The position numbers were made by a program, and so were the translations under genes. Of a stretch of 64,000 nt of DNA, positions 52,534 through 59,886 are shown piece after piece. The stretch is taken from NCBI GenBank assembly GCA_016192065.1, contig JACPUX010000082.1, positions 1 to 64,000 of the forward strand. The letters run 5' to 3'. Position 1 is the stretch's first letter. Each line of letters begins with the position of its first letter. Origin of the DNA: Betaproteobacteria bacterium (GTDB lineage: Bacteria > Pseudomonadota > Gammaproteobacteria > Burkholderiales > Casimicrobiaceae). A model generated the notes under the pieces. That model was not told where the DNA came from. It saw only the letters and a program-made list of their open reading frames with translations, and made no database searches.

Positions 52534-53310
52534 ATGGCCAAGAAATGGAACGCCTTTCCCTACCCCGATGACGCCTACCGCTACGCCGGCAACAAGCTCA
52601 AGGACCACTGGGCGCGCCTGCACGCGGGCGACCAGGAGCCCTTCCCCAAAGACAAAGCCGCGCAAGAGGCCTGGCGGCTCTATCACGCGGGGGATTTCGC
52701 CGAGGCGGTCGCCGCCGGGCTCGAAGCTGGAGTGGAAGGCTACGCCGCGGCCAACAAGGCGGCCTCGATCTACGCCAATTACCTCGAGGCCGATGACGCC
52801 AGCAAACAGAAGATCTTCCAGGAAGTCGCCAAGCGCTGCGAAGAAGCGCGCGCGGCGCTGCCCAAACATGCCAACTCAAGTTACCTGTACGCCTACGCCA
52901 TGGGTCGCTACAGTCAGAGCATTTCGGTGGGCGCGGCGCTGGCACAGGGCCTGGGCGGCAAGATCAAGGACGCCCTGCTCGCCACCCTGAAGCTCGAACC
53001 CAAGCACGCCGAAGCGCACACCGCCTATGGATCCTACCAAGCCGAAGTGATCAACAAGGTCGGTGGCATGGTGGCGGGCCTCACCTATGGCGCCAAGAAG
53101 GACTCCGCCCTGGACCACTTTCAGCAAGCGCTGAAGCTCGCACCCCACTCGGCCATCGCGCGCATTGAATACGCCAACGGCCTCTTGCTGTTGTTCGGCA
53201 ACTCCAAGATCGACGAAGCCACCAAACTCTACGAACAGGCTGCCGCCTGCGAACCATCTGAGGCCATGGAACGGCTGGATGTGGAAAAGGCGAAGGAGGA
53301 GCTGTCCTGA
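52534..53310 (+). CDS. TPR-like helical repeat protein
   Basis: A 258-residue helical protein with tetratricopeptide-type motifs (AAQEAWRLYHAGDFAEAVAAGLEAG; ALDHFQQALKLAPHSAIARIEYANGLLLL; ATKLYEQAAACEP). No signal peptide is seen, so it is cytosolic and probably binds partners. I do not recognise a narrower family. GGAGGA five bases before the ATG fixes the start. It lies 20 bp after the TetR gene. Confidence 0.7.
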   Translation: MAKKWNAFPYPDDAYRYAGNKLKDHWARLHAGDQEPFPKDKAAQEAWRLYHAGDFAEAVAAGLEAGVEGYAAANKAASIYANYLEADDASKQKIFQEVAKRCEEARAALPKHANSSYLYAYAMGRYSQSISVGAALAQGLGGKIKDALLATLKLEPKHAEAHTAYGSYQAEVINKVGGMVAGLTYGAKKDSALDHFQQALKLAPHSAIARIEYANGLLLLFGNSKIDEATKLYEQAAACEPSEAMERLDVEKAKEELS

Positions 53311-53370
53311 GCGCTGTTATTTGTGCGCTCAACGCGGGGGGCGGCGTTTTCTGCCTCCCGTCTATAGTTT

Positions 53371-53406
53371 TCGCGGGCAAGGCCACTCCTACAAAACCTT
53401 GCCCGC
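53371..53406. terminator. REP-like hairpin between convergent genes
   Basis: GCGGGCAAGG (53373-53382) pairs perfectly with CCTTGCCCGC (53397-53406) over a 14-base loop. It lies between the TPR gene and the convergent small lipoprotein and contains the last codons of the latter. Its sequence resembles the REP-like pieces at 19.6 and 22.2 kb. Confidence 0.5.
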
Positions 53407-53580
53407 TCCTCCCGCAACGCTGACCTGGATGACGGTAGCGTTCTGGGCATTGGCCTCGTGGACCTTGCCGCTGCCGCCGGCGCCCGGCGTGGCGGTGGAG
53501 TTCCGCGGGTCGGTGGCCTTTTCGTTGGAACAGGCGACAAACAGGGCCAGCGGAGCCGGTAGCAGGCAGCTTTGCCGCAT
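53389..53580 (-). CDS. small lipoprotein
   Basis: A 63-residue protein with a lipobox-like N-terminus, MRQSCLLPAPLALFVACSNEK, Cys17 being the likely lipidated residue. A Gly/Ala/Asn-rich mature part follows. AGGAGG lies four bases before the ATG. The function is unknown. It is 27 bp downstream of the metallophosphoesterase gene. Because the C-terminal codons lie in a REP-like hairpin, the annotated end may be accidental. Confidence 0.5.
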   Translation of the reverse strand: MRQSCLLPAPLALFVACSNEKATDPRNSTATPGAGGSGKVHEANAQNATVIQVSVAGGAGKVL

Positions 53581-53606
53581 CCTTCCTCCTGAGCGCGCTG
53601 AGCGCC

Positions 53607-54407
53607 CTACACGAAAACCCTGCCTGCACCGAAATCGCCGCTGGCCACGAAGTGGGTGGTGAGGCGTGCGCCGTCCCAGCGATGGAGCAGAAAGCCCGGT
53701 GGCTCCATGATGTAGCGGGGTTCGGGCACTTCGTTGAGGTCCAGGGCGATCTGGTGGGCGACGCTGGGGGCGCTGACCGCCAGGGTGTGACCGAAGCGCT
53801 GCGCCATCATGCGATGCAGATGTCCGCAAGTGACGCCCACCACTTGCGCATGCCGCGCCACCACTGCTTCGAGCCGCTGCGGTTGCAGAAGCGCCATTTC
53901 ATCCATATGCACGATGCCGCTGCCGAAGGGCGGGTGATGCAAAGCGATCAGCGTGGGCCGCGCCGGCGCGTCGGCGAGGGTGTCGTCGAGCCAGGCGAGT
54001 TGCCCGGCGTCGAGTTCGCCATAGGGCGCGCCCGCCACGATGGTGTCGAGCATGATTAGCCGCAGGGGCCAGCGCTCGATCACATAGTCGAGCTGATCGC
54101 CATCGGGCAGATAGCCCTCGGCGGCGAAGGCGGCACGCAGGCCGGCGCTGGAGTCGTGATTGCCCGGCAGCACGAACACCGGCATGGCCAGCGGGGCGAT
54201 CAGTTGGCGGAAATGCCGGTACTCGGCGGTGGCGCCCGATTCCACCAGATCGCCGGTGAAGATTACGAGATCGGGCAGAGGCTTGAGCCGCAGCACGCTC
54301 GCCACCGCCTGCGCGAGCAACGGTGCGGTATCGAGCCCCTTGGCCAGGGTGGCGCCCGGCGCACCGATGTGCGCATCACTCAATTGGGCGACGAGCAGCA
54401 CGGCCAC
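53607..54407 (-). CDS. metallophosphoesterase, cyclic-nucleotide phosphodiesterase-like
   Basis: A 266-residue calcineurin-fold enzyme of the CpdA/GpdQ class III type. Metal-binding motifs occur in order: LSDAHIG, FTGDLVESG, LPGNHD, HHPPFGSG and GVTCGHLHR. They fit hydrolysis of cyclic nucleotides such as cAMP or of phosphodiesters. It starts 6 bp after the WS/DGAT gene on the same strand, so the two are likely cotranscribed. Confidence 0.88.
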   Translation of the reverse strand: MAVLLVAQLSDAHIGAPGATLAKGLDTAPLLAQAVASVLRLKPLPDLVIFTGDLVESGATAEYRHFRQLIAPLAMPVFVLPGNHDSSAGLRAAFAAEGYLPDGDQLDYVIERWPLRLIMLDTIVAGAPYGELDAGQLAWLDDTLADAPARPTLIALHHPPFGSGIVHMDEMALLQPQRLEAVVARHAQVVGVTCGHLHRMMAQRFGHTLAVSAPSVAHQIALDLNEVPEPRYIMEPPGFLLHRWDGARLTTHFVASGDFGAGRVFV

Positions 54408-54413
54408 GGCACC

Positions 54414-55868
54414 TCAGGCTTGCACGAACCGGTTCAAATCATCCGGCTGGAGCTCGCCCTCCCAGGGCGACATCAGCGTGGCATACAGGAGCTGGGCAAA
54501 CTCGGGCTGGAAGAAAGCGATCACGTTCTCCGGATCGGGCACCAGCTTGCGATCGGTGACGACACCGAAATGAACTTGATTGTTGTAGGAGAGAATGCTC
54601 ACCCCCATGCCGATGTCCCCCGATTGCGGCACCCAAAACATCATGCTGTCGATCTTGGCCCCGGCGAGGTACATCGGCTGCGGCGGGCCGGGAACATTGG
54701 TCATGACCGCGCTGGCGTTTTTCGAAAGGGTGTCGAGCAACTGGTCCTGCACCAGCTTGGGCGCCATGCCCGAGGCCGCGAGCAAGCCCAGGGCCAGCAC
54801 TGGCTGTTGCGAGCCTTTCAGATCCTGCATGGCTTGCCGCACGGCATAGAGTCGTTCCAGGGGATTCTCGATGCCCACCGGCAGCGGCAGGAACACCAGG
54901 CCGAAATAGTTGCCGAGGTTCTTGGCCTGCTCCGCCGGCCGCAGGTTCACCGGCACCAGGGCGCGGATCATCACGCCCTCGACCTCGTCGCCATGGGCGG
55001 CGAGATAGCGGCGCAGCGCGCCCGCCACCGAGGCGAGCAAGACATCATTGACGGAACAGCCCAGGGCTTTGCCCACCGCTTTGACTTCTTCCAGCGGAAT
55101 CGGCTCGGCCCAAGCCACGCGTTTCAACGGGCCGGGCTTACCCTTGAAGCGGGTGCGCGAATCCTGGCCCATGGTGAGGAGGTTCATCGCCTCCTGGGCG
55201 AAGCCCGCGCCCTGAAGGCCATATTCGGCCAAGCGATTGGGATCGGCCCAGATCTGCATACCCTTGTCCACCGCCGCCTGGCCGAATTTCAGGGCGGTTT
55301 GCATGGCGTTGGCGATCGGCTTGCCGAGCTTGGCGAAGGGGTCAGCGGGCCGCTCTGCAGGTTCATCCTCGGCGCGCGGCAAGGCTTCGCGGCTGCTGTC
55401 GCACATCGAGAGCATGACGTGAATGAGGGCGATGCCATCGGCGTAGCAGTGATGAATGCGCATGATCAGCGCGCTGCCACCCTGGAAGTTCTCCACCAGG
55501 TGGTACTCCCACATCGGCTTCAAGGGGTCCAAGGGGGTGCCCATGAGGTCGCTGGCGTAGCGCTGCAGCTCGGCGGTATCGGCCTTGCCCGGAAGCGCCA
55601 CGCGGTGCAAATGGCAGTCGAGGTCGAAATCGGCGTCGTCCTCCCAGAGCGAAATCGCCGCCTGGTGCTTCGGGCGCTGGCGGAACCGGCGAAAGCTCAC
55701 GAAGCGCTCGGCGAGGGTTTGGCGGAGGCGCTGGTAGTCCAAGGGCTCGCGAAAGACCATCACACCGCAGATCATCATCAAGTTGCTGCGCCGGTCCATG
55801 CGTAGCCACGCCGTATCGACGCTCGACATCCGTTCCAGTTTGCTCATGCTCATCCAGTCCAGAAACAT
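54414..55868 (-). CDS. wax ester synthase/diacylglycerol acyltransferase (WS/DGAT)
   Basis: A 484-residue bacterial WS/DGAT. The catalytic motif HHxxxDG reads HHCYADG (residues 139-145), after the conserved PLDPLKPMWEYHLV block. GCSVNDVLLASVAGALRRYL and NVPGPPQPMYLAGA (the ND- and PGP-type motifs) follow. The enzyme esterifies acyl-CoA with fatty alcohol or diacylglycerol, making storage wax esters or triacylglycerol at the membrane. The start has GGAGGGAG just upstream. It lies upstream of the phosphoesterase and is divergent from the acyl-CoA-binding protein gene. Confidence 0.93.
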   Translation of the reverse strand: MFLDWMSMSKLERMSSVDTAWLRMDRRSNLMMICGVMVFREPLDYQRLRQTLAERFVSFRRFRQRPKHQAAISLWEDDADFDLDCHLHRVALPGKADTAELQRYASDLMGTPLDPLKPMWEYHLVENFQGGSALIMRIHHCYADGIALIHVMLSMCDSSREALPRAEDEPAERPADPFAKLGKPIANAMQTALKFGQAAVDKGMQIWADPNRLAEYGLQGAGFAQEAMNLLTMGQDSRTRFKGKPGPLKRVAWAEPIPLEEVKAVGKALGCSVNDVLLASVAGALRRYLAAHGDEVEGVMIRALVPVNLRPAEQAKNLGNYFGLVFLPLPVGIENPLERLYAVRQAMQDLKGSQQPVLALGLLAASGMAPKLVQDQLLDTLSKNASAVMTNVPGPPQPMYLAGAKIDSMMFWVPQSGDIGMGVSILSYNNQVHFGVVTDRKLVPDPENVIAFFQPEFAQLLYATLMSPWEGELQPDDLNRFVQA

Positions 55869-55900
55869 GCTCCCTCCGCCTCCCCGCCCATGGCCTCAGG

Positions 55901-55928
55901 GCGCCCCAATTGCGTGTGCGATTGGGCG
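55901..55928. promoter_or_regulatory. imperfect dyad between WS/DGAT and acyl-CoA-binding protein genes
   Basis: CGCCCCAAT and ATTGGGCG flank a 10-base spacer; one extra C breaks perfect symmetry. It is centred between the two divergent starts, as an operator or shared promoter element would be. No known consensus fits. Confidence 0.35.
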
Positions 55929-55971
55929 TAGAATAATGTCTGCATCACGAAACCACAACCAAGGAGCGAGG

Positions 55972-56238
55972 ATGAGCGATCTCAAGGCGAAATTCGAGGC
56001 GGCGGTGGCGATGAGCAAGACGCTGACCAAAAAGCCCGGCAATGACATGCTGCTCAAGCTTTACGCCTACTTCAAGCAAGCCACGGAGGGCGATGTCAGC
56101 GGCGAACGGCCAGGCTTCATGGACTTCGTGGGCGGCGCCAAATACGACGCCTGGGCCAAGATCAAGGGCACCGCCAGCGATGAGGCGATGACCCAATACA
56201 CCAAGCTGATCGAGCGCTTGAAGCGCGACGAAAGCTGA
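55972..56238 (+). CDS. acyl-CoA-binding protein
   Basis: An 88-residue acyl-CoA-binding protein with the four-helix ACBP signature: LKLYAYFKQATEGDVSGERPGFMDFVGGAKYDAWAKIKGTASDEAM. The conserved Tyr and Lys residues of the CoA site are in YAYFKQ and KYDAW. It binds long-chain acyl-CoA in the cytosol and can buffer or deliver it to acyltransferases. Bacterial ACBPs are patchily distributed. Position beside the WS/DGAT gene suggests it supplies that enzyme. AAGGAGCGAGG precedes the ATG. Confidence 0.93.
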   Translation: MSDLKAKFEAAVAMSKTLTKKPGNDMLLKLYAYFKQATEGDVSGERPGFMDFVGGAKYDAWAKIKGTASDEAMTQYTKLIERLKRDES

Positions 56239-56281
56239 GTTCCGGTGCGCGCCGCCGAAATCCGGCGCACGGACAAAATAG

Positions 56282-56314
56282 AGCGGGCTCTCCCGCATCC
56301 CGGAAGAGCCCGCT
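56282..56314. terminator. bidirectional terminator-like hairpin
   Basis: AGCGGGCTCT (56282-56291) pairs perfectly with AGAGCCCGCT (56305-56314) over a 13-base loop. It lies between the convergent acyl-CoA-binding and phasin genes. The T-rich tail is weak, so a Rho-assisted or bidirectional role is likely. Confidence 0.7.
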
Positions 56315-56331
56315 TAGGTAGAAGCTGAAGC

Positions 56332-56877
56332 TTAGTGCGTGGCGCTGCCGCGTGTCGCCTTGGTGGCGCGAGGCTTGGCCGCCTTGGGCGCGGTGGCTTT
56401 GGGCTTGGGCGCAGCCGCCTTGGGCGCAGCGGCCCTCGCCTTGGGCGCCGTCGCCTTGCCGCCTTGCTTCTCGGCCAGCAGCGTGTTCACCGCTTCGGAC
56501 AGGTCGGCCACGCGATCGGCCAGGGCCTGCACATCCTTGCTGGTGTAAACGCCCAGGCGGTTGAGGGCGCGCGAGACGCGCTCTTCGAACACGTGCTCCA
56601 ACTTGTCCCAATTGCCGGTGGCCTTGGCCTTGATCTCTTCGGTGCGAGCACGCACTTCTTCAACCTTGGCGCTGGCGATGTCCTTGGTGCGAGACTCGAT
56701 CTCCTGGCCCTGCTTGACCAGCAGCTCGAAAACTTTGCTGCCTTCCTGCTGCGCGCGGGCAAAAGCGCCTAGGCCGGCGAGCCAGATCTGGTGCGAAGAA
56801 TCGAGCACCAGCTTGGAGAGGTCTTTGACTTGTTCGACTTGCTTGGCGCCCAGTTTGGCTTTGGCTTGCTTCAACAT
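56332..56877 (-). CDS. phasin with histone-like C-terminal tail (PhaF-type)
   Basis: A 181-residue phasin. The N-terminal granule-binding domain has SSHQIWLAGLGAFARAQQEGSKVFELLVKQGQEIE, close to the first phasin. After an oligomerisation coiled coil (VQALADRVADLSEAVNTLLAE), the last 45 residues are an Ala/Pro/Lys repeat (AAPKPKATAPKAAKPRATKA), the H1-like DNA-binding tail of PhaF that spreads granules at cell division. ATG at 56877 is chosen by GGGAG eight bases upstream; another ATG is 15 bases further back. The upstream ATTAG element is identical to that of the first phasin. Confidence 0.9.
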   Translation of the reverse strand: MLKQAKAKLGAKQVEQVKDLSKLVLDSSHQIWLAGLGAFARAQQEGSKVFELLVKQGQEIESRTKDIASAKVEEVRARTEEIKAKATGNWDKLEHVFEERVSRALNRLGVYTSKDVQALADRVADLSEAVNTLLAEKQGGKATAPKARAAAPKAAAPKPKATAPKAAKPRATKATRGSATH

Positions 56878-57216
56878 GATTTCAACTCCCATGGAGACTG
56901 CGGTTTCAATCCTCGGGAAACCCGCGCCATTCGGCGCCGTCTCCCCACGTGGCAACATCCTTTCCCGCTGCTTGCCGCATCCTGCGGCTTAAGGGTCCGA
57001 TGCACCATTGAGGCGAATTTTAGCGATCGGTATTAGAGCAAACACACTAAAGAGCACGCGGGAAGGCGCTTGACCCCACCCGCTTCTCTTGGAGGGGCGA
57101 GTCGACGAGTTTGCCCGAGACACTTTTTGCATTGGGTCAAACGCCTCAACGCAGCCCTTGCCCATAATTCATCTCAAGTTTGCGTCTATCCACCGAGCCC
57201 ACGACACACCCTTTCG
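56878..57216. other. divergent intergenic region between phasin and FccB-like gene
   Basis: About 340 bp without a gene. It holds the second ATTAG-N10-CTAA element (57032-57051), about 155 bp from the phasin start and 165 bp from the flavoprotein start. Nothing else could be supported. Confidence 0.6.
57032..57051 (-). promoter_or_regulatory. ATTAG-N10-CTAA(T) element upstream of the second phasin
   Basis: On the minus strand this is TTAGTGTGTTTGCTCTAAT, identical over all 19 bases to the element before the first phasin at 49796-49814. It faces the phasin gene in the same orientation as at the first phasin, but about 155 bp from the ATG rather than 72 bp. Confidence 0.7.
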
Positions 57217-58530
57217 ATGACCTCTCGCCGGCGTTTCTTGACTCAAGCCGCTGCTTTGAGCGCGGCGACTCAATGGCCGCTTGTGGCGCGGGCGCAATCA
57301 CGACCGGCGCTGCTGCCGCGAAGCAAAAAACAGCGGGCGGTCGTGGTCGGCGGCGGGTGGGGCGGCCTGGCGGCGGCACGCCACCTGCGCGAGCGAGCGC
57401 CGGAACTGGAGGTCGTGCTGGTCGAGCGCGGGGCGCGCTTCGTCTCGCTGCCTTTATCCAATCGCTGGCTGGGCGGCCAAGTGCAGGACGGGCTCATCCA
57501 ACACGATTACCGGCACGCGGCGCGGGTCTTTGGCTATCAGTTCGTGCAGGCGGACGTAGAAACCGTCGATCGCCAAGCGCGGCAGGTGGTTTGCGCGGAC
57601 GGGGTCCTGGCTTACGATTGGCTGGTGCTTGCCGCGGGTGTCCGCGAAGATTTCGGCGCCTGGTTGGGCGAGGACCAGCGCGCCACCGCCGCGGCGCGCG
57701 AACGCTTTGGTAGCGCCTGGGTCTCGGGTCACGAGCTGGCGGGACTCAAGCGCCGGCTCGCCGACTTTGCCGGTGGCGACTTGGTGATGAACATCCCGCC
57801 CCAACCTTACCGCTGCCCGCCCGCGCCTTATGAGCGCGCGGTGTTGATTGCCTCGATGATACGCGCGCGCGGGCTCAAGGGGCGCCTGGTGGTGCTCGAC
57901 CCCAATGCCATTTCGCCGATGTTCCGGCGGGTGTTCGCCGAGCGTTATCGCCAGGAAATTCTCTACGTGCCCGATGCGCGGGTGGTGCGCGTCGACCCCT
58001 TCGCCAAAACGCTCGCAACCGAGTTCGAGGACTTCAAGTTTGTCGAAGCGATTTTGATGCCGCCACAGCAGGCGGCGGACCTCTATTGGCAAGCCGGCCT
58101 CATCGGCAAGGATAGCGAAGGCAAGCCCACCGGCTGGGCGGCGGTGGACCCGGTGTATCTGCACGCTCGCGACGACCCGCGCATTTTCGTGATCGGCGAT
58201 GCGCTGGGGCCGGTGTCGGCGCTTTTTGGCCACTACCCCAAGACCGGCCACCTCGCCGCACGTTTGGGAGCGGTGGCTGCGCGGGTGATCGCCGCGCAGG
58301 CGACGGAACGCGAACTGCCAAGGCTCTTGCCCGAGAGCACCTGCCAGGTGTTCACCGACTTCGCGCCCGCGGCCACCACGCGCATCGAGTCGCGCTTTCG
58401 GTTTCGTGGCGATGGCGAAATCGAGCAAAGCAACAAACAGTCCGTCGATGCCAATCCGCGCGGCGAAGATGAAGCCTGGGCCAAGGGGATGTTTCGCGAA
58501 TTGCTCGCTTACGACGCGCGGCCGGTTTAG
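57217..58530 (+). CDS. FccB-like FAD oxidoreductase with Tat signal
   Basis: A 437-residue flavoprotein. A Tat signal (MTSRRRFLTQAAALSAATQW) directs it to the periplasm, and the FAD motif is VVVGGGWGGLAAARHL (about residues 42-57). It belongs with the flavocytochrome c sulfide dehydrogenase flavoprotein FccB: MNIPPQPYRCPPAPYERA carries one of the two redox cysteines. The position corresponding to the second cysteine reads GDALGPVSALFGHYPKTG, with Leu where FccB has Cys, so a disulfide-based sulfide site is doubtful. No cytochrome fccA is adjacent. Substrate unknown. Confidence 0.8.
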   Translation: MTSRRRFLTQAAALSAATQWPLVARAQSRPALLPRSKKQRAVVVGGGWGGLAAARHLRERAPELEVVLVERGARFVSLPLSNRWLGGQVQDGLIQHDYRHAARVFGYQFVQADVETVDRQARQVVCADGVLAYDWLVLAAGVREDFGAWLGEDQRATAAARERFGSAWVSGHELAGLKRRLADFAGGDLVMNIPPQPYRCPPAPYERAVLIASMIRARGLKGRLVVLDPNAISPMFRRVFAERYRQEILYVPDARVVRVDPFAKTLATEFEDFKFVEAILMPPQQAADLYWQAGLIGKDSEGKPTGWAAVDPVYLHARDDPRIFVIGDALGPVSALFGHYPKTGHLAARLGAVAARVIAAQATERELPRLLPESTCQVFTDFAPAATTRIESRFRFRGDGEIEQSNKQSVDANPRGEDEAWAKGMFRELLAYDARPV

Positions 58531-58539
58531 TTTCTCGCG

Positions 58540-58611
58540 GCGCTCAGTTTCGTGCTCAGTTTCGTGCTCAGTGCCGTGTTCAGGGCCTCGCTCACGATCG
58601 TGCTCAGTGCC
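58540..58611. repeat. 12-bp minisatellite
   Basis: About six copies of a 12-base unit (consensus GTGCTCAGTTTC or GTGCTCAGTGCC) fill the gap between two convergent genes and touch the 3' end of the DUF411 gene. Units 1-4 and 6 are close matches, and unit 5 is diverged. Confidence 0.75.
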
Positions 58612-59098
58612 GCGCCCAAATTCTGGTCTTGCCCCGGCGATCGACGAGCAGCGTGTCGAACAGCTCGCGCCGCACCACCGCTTCGCCGGCTTCGTTGTCG
58701 AGAATGGTGCAGCCGCGCTCGCAGTAAGGCGAGAATTTCTCCAGCCCCGGCGCACCGCGCGGTTGGCCGGGAACGGCCAGCCCGCGCGCCTTGGGCTTTT
58801 CCTTGAGCAGGGCCTTGAGGTCTTCGGCCGGCACGTGGCCCTCGATGAAGTAGCCACCCACGGTGGCGGTGAACCGGCCGGCCAGTGCCTCGGGTACGCG
58901 CCAGCGGCGCTTCACCGCGGCCAAGTCCTCCACCGCGTGATAACGGGCCTTGAAGCCGTTCTCGCGCAAGTGTTCGGTCCAGTCGAGGCAGACGAGGCAA
59001 ACCGCGGGGCCGTAGACCTCCACCGGTGGCAAACTAACCTGAGCGCGCGCGGAAGCGGTGGCGGTAAGCGCCAGCGCGAAGACGAGACTTCTCAGCAC
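58604..59098 (-). CDS. exported DUF411 family protein
   Basis: A 164-residue protein with a signal segment (VLRSLVFALALTATASARAQ). The DUF411 core is VCLVCLDWTEHLRENGFKARYH, then VGGYFIEGHVPAEDLKALLKEKPKARGLAVPGQPRGAPG. The paired cysteines and other residues suggest copper or another metal as ligand. Start GTG at 59098 is chosen because it gives the signal peptide and overlaps the upstream gene by 7 bp. It probably forms an operon with the ankyrin gene. Confidence 0.82.
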   Translation of the reverse strand: MLRSLVFALALTATASARAQVSLPPVEVYGPAVCLVCLDWTEHLRENGFKARYHAVEDLAAVKRRWRVPEALAGRFTATVGGYFIEGHVPAEDLKALLKEKPKARGLAVPGQPRGAPGLEKFSPYCERGCTILDNEAGEAVVRRELFDTLLVDRRGKTRIWARH

Positions 59099-59568
59099 GG
59101 TTTGCCGGGCTTGCAGCCCTTCAAGATCCACAGCGAAATCACGCCGGCCACTTCGTGCGCCATCACTTTGCGGGCGATCGAGGTGGCGTCGCGCCCGGCA
59201 TTGGTTTTGAGGCTAGGGTCGGCGCCCGCTTGCAGCAACAGTTGCGCGTGCTGCGCCTTTTGCGAAAACGCCGCCAAATGCAGCGGTGTATTGCCTTCGG
59301 GATCTTTGGCATTGGGGTTGGCGCCAGCGGCCAGCAATACCTTGAGCGCGGAAGGATCGAGATTGCTCGCCGCCAGATGCAGGGGTGTGGCGCCCAGCTC
59401 GGTGCGCACATCGCGCTCGGCGGGCGCGGCTTTGAGTATGTGTTCGACTTGTTTGCCCGTGCCTTGCAAGGCGGCGTCATGAATGGGGCGAGCACCCACG
59501 AGTTGCGCCGAAGCAGGCGCGATGAGGGCGAAGAGGCAGAGCACAAGAAGGAGGTGTCGCGAATTCAT
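59092..59568 (-). CDS. exported ankyrin-repeat protein
   Basis: A 158-residue protein with a signal peptide (MNSRHLLLVLCLFALIAPASA) and three to four ankyrin repeats (RPIHDAALQG...; GATPLHLAASNLDPSALKVLLAAGANPN; GNTPLHLAAFSQKAQHAQLLLQAGADPS). Ankyrin stacks bind proteins. ATG at 59568 is chosen for the signal peptide; another ATG lies 33 bases upstream. Coupled to the DUF411 gene. The partner is unknown. Confidence 0.8.
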   Translation of the reverse strand: MNSRHLLLVLCLFALIAPASAQLVGARPIHDAALQGTGKQVEHILKAAPAERDVRTELGATPLHLAASNLDPSALKVLLAAGANPNAKDPEGNTPLHLAAFSQKAQHAQLLLQAGADPSLKTNAGRDATSIARKVMAHEVAGVISLWILKGCKPGKPC

Positions 59569-59886
59569 GGCGCGTTGCGGCTTGTTGGTCAGGGCGGGCA
59601 TGGACGGGTGATCAGGCTAGCACAGCGGGGGTGAGGAGTTTTGGCCTGGAGCAAATTCTGGTGAGGTTTGGTGACTACCCGGTTGCCGAGCACCCCCCCA
59701 GCGAGCTGTTGGAGGGTGGGCGGCGGGTCGGTCGAATCCGGCCTTTTAGGGTGGATCAAGCTTGCGCCACGCGCACGCGAATCCACCGTTCTGCGCCGGG
59801 CATCACTTGGTGGATTCGGCCCTACGCGCCTCGATCATCCTGCGACTGCGTGGCGCAGGTGTCGCGACACGCACGGTGGGGCCAAC
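59569..59886. other. intergenic region with a palindromic-element relative
   Basis: No gene is convincing. The words GGTGGATC, GAATCCACC and GGTGGATTCGG at 59746-59841 resemble the 101-bp palindromic element at 22262, in degraded form. The ends are no longer exact inverted repeats. Confidence 0.5.
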
